Assembly: GCA_000961805.1 (NCBI GenBank)
Contig: LADV01000191.1
Coordinates: 1-5,702, forward strand
Direction: 5' to 3'
Source: Peptococcaceae bacterium BRH_c23
GTDB lineage: Bacteria; Bacillota_B; Desulfitobacteriia; Desulfitobacteriales; Desulfitobacteriaceae
Length of the DNA stretch: 5,702 nt
The first letter of the stretch is position 1, and every line of letters begins with the position of its first letter. Under the pieces are notes generated by a model that was not told the DNA's origin, ran no database searches, and saw only the letters and a list, made by a program, of their open reading frames with translations. The position numbers were made by a program, and so were the translations under genes. This document shows, piece after piece, positions 1 through 5,291 of the stretch.

Positions 1-88
1 ATGCGCCGTCCAAGTAAACATATCAACCTAAATGGAATCTAATGATGTAAACATGCTTCCTATCCTAATTCTACTGCACAATAAGTCT

Positions 89-832
89 TTAAAGTGAGGA
101 AAAGTCCGGCTCTCCATATACTAAGGGTAGCATCCGTTTATGAGCGGTTTTCGTATAGGCAGTACGGATAGCTGAGATAACCTCATTCGGACCCTCTCCT
201 GTCCGTATGAATTCATCAATCGCCGCATAAGTAATGCCCATTTCACTTTCATCCGTTTGGCCTTCCCAAAGTCCGGCTGATGGCGTTTTTTCAATGATTT
301 CTTTAGGAATTCCTAAAGCCTTGCCGAGTTCCACAACTTCCGTTGCCGTGAGATCAGAGATAACGCAGAAGTCATACGCGCCGTCACCATACTTCGTATA
401 GTAGCCCATGACAGCTTCCGAAAGATTGTCCGTACCGGCAACCAAGTAACCCTTCGCTTGAGCCAATGCATAAAGTGTTGTCATGCGAAGTCTTGGCTTG
501 ATATTGGCAAAGGCCATAGGGGTAATAGTTTCATCCATGCTGTTTTGAATACTCTCGGATAGTTTAGAAAAACTCTCTTCAAGAGGAACTTCAACCGTTT
601 CAATGCCTAGTTTTTCTGCAACTTTAAGCGCATCAACTTTATCGGTATCTCTGCTGTAGCACGGCATAATCACGCCCAGGACATTATCCGTGGCCAGTTT
701 GCATAAGGCGGCGACAGTATTGCTGTCTTTTCCGGAAGACATTCCAATGACAAGGCCTTTAGCTCCGGTTTGATTCAAAATTTCCCTAATCCATTCAACA
801 CGACTCTTAATTTCTTCATTCCAATTACGCAT
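89..832 (-). CDS. nadE: NAD+ synthetase, ammonia-dependent type
   Basis: A 247-residue enzyme that amidates nicotinate adenine dinucleotide to NAD+ using ATP, the last step of the pathway. It has only the N-type ATP pyrophosphatase synthetase domain; there is no glutaminase (nitrilase) domain, so free ammonia should be the nitrogen source. Motifs: P-loop GMSSGKDS (30-37), NIKPRLRM (110-117), GTDNLSE (133-139), the GYYTKYGDG metal and substrate loop (143-151), PSAGLWEGQTDESEMG (184-199) and the C-terminal KTAHKR (228-233). The P-loop has serine at the second position (S33) where SGGxDS is usual. The ATG at 832 lies inside the end of nadD, with AAAGGA (843-848) about 10 bases upstream. It is the last visible gene of the operon. 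No convincing terminator is seen in the 88 bases between its stop and the window edge, so the transcript may run on. Confidence 0.93.
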   Translation of the reverse strand: MRNWNEEIKSRVEWIREILNQTGAKGLVIGMSSGKDSNTVAALCKLATDNVLGVIMPCYSRDTDKVDALKVAEKLGIETVEVPLEESFSKLSESIQNSMDETITPMAFANIKPRLRMTTLYALAQAKGYLVAGTDNLSEAVMGYYTKYGDGAYDFCVISDLTATEVVELGKALGIPKEIIEKTPSAGLWEGQTDESEMGITYAAIDEFIRTGEGPNEVISAIRTAYTKTAHKRMLPLVYGEPDFSSL

Positions 833-1439
833 TAAAATCCCATCCTTTCAAAGTTTCCTCTAAGTAAAAGTACACAGGTTCCGGTACAAGGTAACGGACA
901 CTCTTCCCTGCTTTAAGTAAATCACGGACATGGGTCGAGTTACCATCGTTTCGCACATAGTCATCAGGAATCAGAAAGCTATCCAAATTTACGAGGAGCG
1001 AAGGGTTTTTTAGAATCATCTTCATAGGGTCGTCTCCATTTCGAGGGATAACGATGAAATAATAATCGTCCATTAACTTTTGGAAATCGTCCCAAGTATC
1101 GATAAATCTCAGGTTATCCGTACCCATGACAAAGGCGATTGGATACTTAGGATACTGCTTTTTGAGTATTTTTAGTGAATCGATAGTATTGAGTAAAATC
1201 GGAGACAGTGTTTCAATCTCTGACACTTCAAATTTGGGGTTCGCTTCACAAGCAAGTTTCAGCATCTCTACGCGGTCCTTGGACGGTAGTAGCCCATTCT
1301 TTTCATAAAGGTCGCTTACGGGTAGAAAAATAACCTTCTCGATATCATAGATATTGGTGATTTCCTCAGCAAGAGCTAAATGAGCATTTGTTACAGGGCT
1401 AAACGAACCGCCAAAAACTGCAATTACACGTTCCATCAT
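825..1439 (-). CDS. nadD: Nicotinate-nucleotide adenylyltransferase, with an atypical TxxH motif
   Basis: A 204-residue nucleotidyltransferase expected to join NaMN and ATP to give nicotinate adenine dinucleotide. The nucleotide-binding motif reads GGSFSPVTNAH (10-20), with T17 in place of the first histidine of the usual bacterial HxGH; T/HxGH variation is known in the superfamily. The ATP-closing motif is NSTHVR (167-172), followed by SVRYLVPEPV (180-189). FVMGTDNLRFIDTW (103-116) matches the NadD core. The segment PVSDLYEKNGL (40-50) resembles eukaryotic NMN adenylyltransferases more than typical bacterial NadD, so NMN might also be accepted. Two start codons are adjacent (1439 and 1436). 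The ribosome binding site AAGGGGGAG (1441-1449), which overlaps the pncB stop, ends only one base before the first, so the second ATG may be preferred, shortening the protein by one residue. The 3' end overlaps nadE by 8 bases, suggesting translational coupling. Confidence 0.9.
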   Translation of the reverse strand: MMERVIAVFGGSFSPVTNAHLALAEEITNIYDIEKVIFLPVSDLYEKNGLLPSKDRVEMLKLACEANPKFEVSEIETLSPILLNTIDSLKILKKQYPKYPIAFVMGTDNLRFIDTWDDFQKLMDDYYFIVIPRNGDDPMKMILKNPSLLVNLDSFLIPDDYVRNDGNSTHVRDLLKAGKSVRYLVPEPVYFYLEETLKGWDFNA

Positions 1440-1447
1440 ACTCCCCC

Positions 1448-2797
1448 TTAAGCAATGCTATTAAGATTTGGATTATCGCAAGGCCCACGGCCAACCTTAT
1501 GCATTTCGACCCATGAATCGTCGATTTTGACTCGGACAATATCCGATGTAAAATCATTATTGGTCTCATCCGAATTCTCCAGAAGTGACGACCCAACTCC
1601 GTAAATATCAACCGGCACCTCAAGTTCCTCAAACATTGTTATTTTCTTGGCATTAAAGCCACCAGTGACTATTATCTTAATCGCTTGACACCATTCTTTG
1701 GCGACAAGGATAGCATCAAAAGGAATATCCCACTGCTTAAAAGCAGCATTAATCGCGTTGCGCAGTGCCCATATTAAACGAGGGTTTACGCCGCAGTCTA
1801 ATTTCTTATCACCAAAGGGAGGAATTGCTTTATCCCGCATGTTCCCTGAGGTATCTGGGCGAACGCCAAAGAGTTGGTATTTTCGGGCTTCTTCTTTGTT
1901 CCCTTCTTTTAAGAGACTCCAATACTTGTCAAACATCCTTTTCATCACTGATTGGGAATCACCAATACAATCGTTATGGAAGTCCACAAGGGCAATTCTA
2001 GGGATTTCAAGAGGCATAATCCGACAGAACTGCATCATCGTCTCAGCTGTATCCCCCAAAAAGGCAGCGATTGAAGCGTGGGCAATTGTACCTCCGGCTT
2101 TCCCGCCCCACCAATCAGCTTGGTCATCCGTAGAAACAAAGGTTTTGGATTTCTTACCGTATTTGTCGTTGTATGCTTGGACCGCCAGTGAATAGGCATA
2201 TCCATGAAGTGCTTGCATTTTGTAATGAACGAAACGTGCCGGGAAAAAGAGAATGTCTTTCCCCTTAGCAGCCTTCAGGACGTTAAAGACGTTGGTGGCT
2301 ACCCGAGTTGCCTCAGAAAGAACCCCGAGTATAGGAGTTTCTAATAGTGCGAAATAACGATAGACTCCTCTTACTTTCAGTACAGGCTGTACGCTCATGG
2401 GGTCGCCGTCATAGGTAACAAATGTGCCATCTTCTACTGCTTCGACTTCAAGCGTATGATACATATTAACGAAGTTGCCATCTTCGTCATAATAACCGGT
2501 ACATTCTTTCAGAATAGTCAGGGCCTCGTCTACCCCAGCTACTAGGCTGTAGGGTTTACGTCGAGTAAAGAATTGCATTTCAACAACAATGTCGCCGTTT
2601 TTCACCTGAGCTAATTTATCTTCAGGAATTTCCTTAACTTCACATTTCCCTTGAAACCTATAGCCTTCTTTTGAAACGGTTTCAAGTATCTTTACAATAT
2701 TCAGGAAGTACGCATCGGAGTACCAACCCTTTCTCATGCGCTCTGTGTCAATCTTAAAAATTTCAGGGGCTAAACGTTGTCCATTAAATACACTCAT
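1448..2797 (-). CDS. pncB: Nicotinate phosphoribosyltransferase
   Basis: A 449-residue enzyme that joins nicotinate to PRPP to give nicotinate mononucleotide (NaMN) with ATP hydrolysis, the committed step of Preiss-Handler salvage. Family features in order: the N-terminal GWYSDAYFLN tyrosine motif (24-33), LLETPILGVLSEATR (151-165), QADWWGGKAGGTIAHASI (226-243) with H240 as the candidate phosphorylated histidine, VDFHND (271-276), GVRPDTSG (311-318), and the phosphate-binding IIVTGGFNAKKI (375-386) followed by DIYGVGSSLL (397-406). The length fits the shorter archaeal/clostridial group of this family. The start is an ATG with AAGGAG (2807-2812) nine bases upstream, in the gap just after the pncA stop. 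Its own stop overlaps the ribosome binding site of nadD. Quinolinate phosphoribosyltransferase is excluded by size and motifs. Nicotinamide phosphoribosyltransferase is a distant relative but is unlikely next to a nicotinamidase. Confidence 0.93.
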   Translation of the reverse strand: MSVFNGQRLAPEIFKIDTERMRKGWYSDAYFLNIVKILETVSKEGYRFQGKCEVKEIPEDKLAQVKNGDIVVEMQFFTRRKPYSLVAGVDEALTILKECTGYYDEDGNFVNMYHTLEVEAVEDGTFVTYDGDPMSVQPVLKVRGVYRYFALLETPILGVLSEATRVATNVFNVLKAAKGKDILFFPARFVHYKMQALHGYAYSLAVQAYNDKYGKKSKTFVSTDDQADWWGGKAGGTIAHASIAAFLGDTAETMMQFCRIMPLEIPRIALVDFHNDCIGDSQSVMKRMFDKYWSLLKEGNKEEARKYQLFGVRPDTSGNMRDKAIPPFGDKKLDCGVNPRLIWALRNAINAAFKQWDIPFDAILVAKEWCQAIKIIVTGGFNAKKITMFEELEVPVDIYGVGSSLLENSDETNNDFTSDIVRVKIDDSWVEMHKVGRGPCDNPNLNSIA

Positions 2798-2812
2798 TTC
2801 TCTCCACTCCTT

Positions 2813-3478
2813 TTATTTAACTAATGTTGAAGCGAGTTTAATACCATTTGACGATATGTACATAAGGCCAAGCATCTGATAAAAATCACCATCATGGGTC
2901 CCTGGAATATCGAAGGTTTCTACGCCTTTTGTTAAAACGATTACCGAAGAATCCTTATTCTTTCTGTCAAAATCAGCTTGAGCTGTTAAAGCGAAGGAAG
3001 AGACACATATATCGGTACAGTCACCGACAACAAGGAATGTGTTGATATCAGGATGAGCATTTATCCATTCTTGAAATTCTTCTTCGAGATAACCATTGAT
3101 CGAGTTTTTATCGAAGACTCTACAGTGGTCTCTGAATTCATCCACAATTTCTGATTCCTTAGAGTTAAAACCGCAGTGTATTGGATAGCGTTTGTATTCG
3201 GGGCTTTCTTTCGTATGGCTATCGGCAAGGGCCAAGATTGGGATACCACAGTCGATACAAAGTTGTATGACCCTCCCTATTTCAGATATAAGTCCTTCGA
3301 TCCGAGGACTGTAAAGTGCCCCTTCTTTAGCAAACCCTTTAACCATATCGATGACAATGAGTACTGTTTTCTTTGGGTCTAACTCTTTAATGGATAGTTC
3401 ATCTAAATTGTTAAGAACATCAACTTGTTTGCTTAGGACTTGATTAGCAAGTCCTAAAAAATCACGTTTGTTAAACAC
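2813..3478 (-). CDS. pncA: Nicotinamidase (isochorismatase-like cysteine hydrolase)
   Basis: A 221-residue cytoplasmic amidase expected to convert nicotinamide to nicotinate and ammonia, the first step of this operon's salvage route. Visible landmarks are the catalytic Asp in VLIVIDMVKGF (D44), probable metal ligands D86, H88 and H101 (DSH, then YPIHC), the triad lysine K124 in VFDKNSING, and the nucleophile C158 in GDCTDICVS (152-160). About 35 helical residues precede the first strand, longer than in compact PncA proteins. The start is a GTG: GAGGGGG (3486-3492) lies 7 bases upstream, an in-frame TGA lies just before it, and the ATG two bases upstream (3480) is out of frame. It follows nrtR by 64 bases and precedes pncB by 15. 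The fold is certain. The exact substrate could be another amide in isolation, but the context makes nicotinamidase by far the best choice. Confidence 0.88.
   Translation of the reverse strand: MFNKRDFLGLANQVLSKQVDVLNNLDELSIKELDPKKTVLIVIDMVKGFAKEGALYSPRIEGLISEIGRVIQLCIDCGIPILALADSHTKESPEYKRYPIHCGFNSKESEIVDEFRDHCRVFDKNSINGYLEEEFQEWINAHPDINTFLVVGDCTDICVSSFALTAQADFDRKNKDSSVIVLTKGVETFDIPGTHDGDFYQMLGLMYISSNGIKLASTLVK
3433..3457 (-). repeat. Intragenic hairpin near the 5' end of pncA
   Basis: Perfect 9-base arms, TTAGGACTT and AAGTCCTAA, enclose a 7-base loop within codons 8-15 of pncA. In the mRNA it would form a stable stem about 20 bases after the GTG. It resembles the operators in its TTAG/CTAA ends, but the span is 25 rather than 21 bases, so I do not call it an NrtR site. 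An effect on translation or mRNA stability is possible but only inferred. Confidence 0.5.
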
Positions 3479-3542
3479 ATTAATTCCCCCTCAACAGTTT
3501 TTCACTATGGAGCCAAGCTCTACGCGGATATGACCTTCTTTG

Positions 3543-4448
3543 TTAAAACCCATCTTCTTCATCCCAGTTGGGGTTAAATCGATAAAGTTCTGCTGGCTTA
3601 TAGGCTTTACCCTTCTGGTATTCATTTGTACCAATGACCATCTTTTCAATTTTTTGACGAAAGTTCGCCTTATTAAGCTTCTTCCCGAGAATCACTTCAT
3701 ACGACTTTTGCAATTCGCTCAAAGTAAAAAGTTCCGGCATCAATCCAAAGGCAATATCTGTATACTCAAGCTTGTTCCGCAAGCGTTCAACACTGTACTG
3801 AATAATCCGAGAATGATCAAAAGCAATTCCGTTTTTTTCAATGACATCTCGCTCATATTGGATGGTTGTTCCTTTCACAATTTTCGTAATCAGGATAACC
3901 GCACTTAGCGTTTCATCGTTGCTTTCAAGTTCAAGTAAAACCCACTTTTTCTGGACAAAGCCGTCGCCTGTCAAAATCTTTTCTTTTTTAAAAACTTTAT
4001 CTCTCACGGAATACCACTTAGCTTCCGCTGCGTCATCCCCTGCCTGAATTATTACCTTCGTAGAATCAATCAGCGCCATATAAGAAACACTAATCACTCG
4101 GGTCCTTGGGTCACGTTTAACTTCACCCCATGTATAAAGTTGTTCCATATATGAACAATCAAGGTTTGTTTCCTCTTTAAGTTCTCTGACCGCTGCATGG
4201 TCAATATCTTCTTTTGGATTTACAAATCCTCCGGGTAATGCCCAATGGCCTAAGAATGGATGCCCACCGCGTTTCACCAAAAGAACCTGCAATTCTTTAT
4301 CAGGTAAGCTTCGTTTATTAACTTCCTCTTCACTTGTTATCGTAAATATTACCGTATCCACAGTAACCGAGGGCCGTTCAAATACACTGGCATCATAGTT
4401 GGCTTGAAACTCAGCTTCAGTTAATCCGTTTTTATCCTGAAGACTCAT
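3543..4448 (-). CDS. nrtR: NrtR-family Nudix-type transcriptional regulator of NAD metabolism
   Basis: A 301-residue protein with an N-terminal Nudix domain (about residues 25-155) and a C-terminal winged-helix DNA-binding domain (about 220-295; ELFTLSELQKSYE at 239-251 and the basic LNKANFRQKIEKM at 258-270 are typical). NrtR proteins repress NAD synthesis and salvage genes and sense ADP-ribose or related products of NAD turnover through the Nudix pocket. The Nudix box is unusually complete: G74-x5-E80-x7-R88-E89-L90-x-E92-E93, with only the late glycine replaced by N95. Many characterised NrtR proteins have a degraded box, so hydrolase activity cannot be excluded here. The ATG start has AGGGGAG (4455-4461) six bases upstream. 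It is the first gene after the operator-covered promoter, so autorepression together with the four salvage genes is expected. A plain ADP-ribose pyrophosphatase would lack the winged-helix tail. Confidence 0.92.
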   Translation of the reverse strand: MSLQDKNGLTEAEFQANYDASVFERPSVTVDTVIFTITSEEEVNKRSLPDKELQVLLVKRGGHPFLGHWALPGGFVNPKEDIDHAAVRELKEETNLDCSYMEQLYTWGEVKRDPRTRVISVSYMALIDSTKVIIQAGDDAAEAKWYSVRDKVFKKEKILTGDGFVQKKWVLLELESNDETLSAVILITKIVKGTTIQYERDVIEKNGIAFDHSRIIQYSVERLRNKLEYTDIAFGLMPELFTLSELQKSYEVILGKKLNKANFRQKIEKMVIGTNEYQKGKAYKPAELYRFNPNWDEEDGF

Positions 4449-4464
4449 TGAAATCTCCCCTTAC

Positions 4465-4485
4465 TTAGTTATGATATACGACTAA
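4465..4485. promoter_or_regulatory. NrtR-type operator, downstream weak copy (O1)
   Basis: Arms TTAGT (4465-4469) and ACTAA (4481-4485) have the same 21-base span as the other two dyads, but the inner bases lose symmetry, so affinity is probably lower. It lies in the transcribed leader, about 7 to 27 bases after the predicted start, where it could act as a secondary repression or roadblock site. Confidence 0.55.
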
Positions 4486-4490
4486 CTATG

Positions 4491-4511
4491 TTAGTATTAT
4501 TTTAATACTAA
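4491..4511. promoter_or_regulatory. NrtR-type operator, central copy (O2)
   Basis: The best of the three dyads: perfect 9-base arms TTAGTATTA (4491-4499) and TAATACTAA (4503-4511) around a 3-base centre. It covers the whole -10 box and probably the transcription start. The 21-base span matches the length known for NrtR sites in other bacteria. Occupation here would prevent promoter opening. Confidence 0.8.
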
Positions 4512-4527
4512 GTGTTTCGCGTGTCAA
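4499..4527 (-). promoter_or_regulatory. Promoter of the nrtR-pncA-pncB-nadD-nadE operon
   Basis: On the minus strand a perfect -35 box TTGACA (4527-4522) is followed after exactly 17 bases by TAAAAT (4504-4499), which matches the sigma-A -10 consensus at five of six positions. Transcription should start near 4492, giving a leader of about 44 bases before the nrtR ATG. The -10 box lies wholly inside the middle 21-base dyad, and the upstream dyad ends beside the -35 box, so a bound repressor would directly block RNA polymerase. It is the only strong promoter I see for the operon. Confidence 0.85.
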
Positions 4528-4530
4528 TAG

Positions 4531-4551
4531 TTAGCATTAAAAAGATACTAA
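4531..4551. promoter_or_regulatory. NrtR-type operator, upstream copy (O3)
   Basis: A 21-base dyad of the form TTAG-N13-CTAA. The symmetry extends outward to ATAGTTAG (4527-4534) and CTAACTAT (4548-4555), perfect 8-base arms, and inward to 11 bases with a single mismatch. It lies just upstream of the -35 box, and its extended arm touches the first base of that box at 4527. Assignment to NrtR rests on spacing, repetition and position in front of nrtR. Confidence 0.75.
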
Positions 4552-4562
4552 CTATAAGAAGC

Positions 4563-4625
4563 AGCCTGAAAAGTTTGACCGGATTCACAAGTACCATTCT
4601 TATCCGTATCAAAGGCTTTCAGGCT
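4563..4625. repeat. Long imperfect inverted repeat, function unknown
   Basis: The arms AGCCTGAAA (4563-4571) and TTTCAGGCT (4617-4625) are perfect complements. Further inside, TTTGA (4574-4578) pairs with TCAAA (4609-4613) and CGGAT (4580-4584) with ATCCG (4602-4606), separated by small internal loops; the terminal loop is 17 bases. In total about 19 pairs stack over 63 bases. No U tract follows on either strand, so it does not look like an intrinsic terminator. It sits between the leuCD terminator and the upstream NrtR-type operator. It could be a small repeated element, an mRNA-stability structure or a remnant of lost sequence. Confidence 0.6.
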
Positions 4626-4654
4626 ATCTGAGTCTAGGTAATTCTACGTTGCAT

Positions 4655-4720
4655 AAAACAACAATAATTAAAGGCAATAAGCCTCCACAAATATTTAAAA
4701 AATGTAGAGACTTATTGCCT
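4655..4720 (-). terminator. Rho-independent terminator of leuCD
   Basis: In the leftward RNA the arm at 4703-4720 pairs with 4672-4689 to form an 18-base-pair stem around a 13-base AU-rich loop. The outer 10 pairs (AGGCAATAAG against CTTATTGCCT) are perfect. The only two non-Watson-Crick positions (4710/4682 and 4706/4686) are U-G wobbles in the minus-strand RNA but A-C mismatches in a plus-strand RNA, which points to leftward use. A U-rich run, interrupted by a few A and G residues, follows at 4671-4655. The hairpin starts about 30 bases after the leuD stop. The imperfect U tract is the main weakness. Confidence 0.75.
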
Positions 4721-4750
4721 ATAATACCTGCATACCAATAGGTTTATGAA

Positions 4751-5275
4751 TTAATAGTTTTTATCAGCGTAACCAACCCAGCCGCCTTCTTTTACAAGTG
4801 TCTTGTCAAACTCGCCGACTATGAAATCTAGTTCTTCGGATTGGTCTGATGAAGTTACAATAATCTTATTTTTATCAATGTCGATTGTTATTGAAGTGTC
4901 TTTCCCCGCGTAGTGCTCAAAAAGATAGCCCATCTTATCTGTTGGTAGTTCTATGGCGAACATACCGCAATTATACATGTTCTGTCTGAATATTCTAGCG
5001 AAGCTTTCAGCAATCACTACATTGATTCCATTCACTTCTAACGCCCATGGAGCATGCTCTCTGGAAGAACCACAACCAAAATTGGCTCTTGTTACAAGCA
5101 CAGCTTTGTCCTTAATATCTTCTTTATTATTAAATCCAGTAAGAGACAAATCCTCCAATAAATAAGGTTTCAATGCCTCTTTAGCGATTTCAGTAAGATA
5201 CTTTGCTGGAATGATTTCATCGGTATTGATATCACTTCTATCCAAGAATAAGACTTTTCCGCTAAATTCTTTCAT
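4751..5275 (-). CDS. leuD: 3-isopropylmalate dehydratase-type small subunit
   Basis: A 174-residue swivel-domain subunit that completes the active site of the preceding large subunit. Family landmarks are DINTDEIIPAKYL (residues 15-27), the glycine/serine loop GCGSSREHAPWAL (67-79) that carries the catalytic serine region, and SFARIFRQNMYNCGM (91-105). The length fits the short, stand-alone small subunits of the archaeal/clostridial type rather than the roughly 200-residue enterobacterial LeuD. I place the start at 5275 because GGAGG (5281-5285) sits 5 bases upstream and the protein then begins with the usual KxFSGKVL strand. A longer in-frame reading from 5332 would overlap leuC by about 40 bases and adds a non-conserved lysine-rich leader. 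The loop after the first helix reads YLTE (26-29). In related methanogen enzymes this loop separates isopropylmalate from homoaconitate substrates, and this sequence does not settle the choice. A good terminator follows the stop, so the pair is a separate transcription unit from the NAD genes. Confidence 0.88.
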   Translation of the reverse strand: MKEFSGKVLFLDRSDINTDEIIPAKYLTEIAKEALKPYLLEDLSLTGFNNKEDIKDKAVLVTRANFGCGSSREHAPWALEVNGINVVIAESFARIFRQNMYNCGMFAIELPTDKMGYLFEHYAGKDTSITIDIDKNKIIVTSSDQSEELDFIVGEFDKTLVKEGGWVGYADKNY

Positions 5276-5291
5276 TTTTCCCTCCGATATT

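Noticed and set aside
1..88. Terminator or short downstream gene after nadE
   Set aside because: I find only weak pairing and an eight-codon frame; nothing can be supported from 88 bases.
1399..1632. 77-codon minus-strand frame spanning the pncB/nadD junction
   Set aside because: It overlaps both real genes in another frame and shows no family features.
1698..2195. 165-codon plus-strand open frame opposite pncB
   Set aside because: It lies wholly antisense to a clearly conserved enzyme, has no recognisable domain and no promoter or ribosome binding site evidence; it is a codon-bias shadow.
3433..3457. Fourth NrtR operator inside pncA
   Set aside because: The TTAG and CTAA ends are 25 rather than 21 bases apart, and the inner sequence differs from the promoter sites.
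3478..3480. ATG at 3480 as the pncA start
   Set aside because: It is out of frame with the conserved protein; the GTG at 3478 is in frame and well spaced from GAGGGGG.
3479..3542. Internal promoter or terminator between nrtR and pncA
   Set aside because: Only a 4-base-pair stem (GAGC/GCTC) is present, with no -35/-10 pair, so the gap looks like an ordinary operon spacer.
3540..3908. 122-codon plus-strand open frame opposite the 3' part of nrtR
   Set aside because: It is antisense to the conserved winged-helix region, and its hydrophobic look arises from the complement of lysine/glutamate-rich codons.
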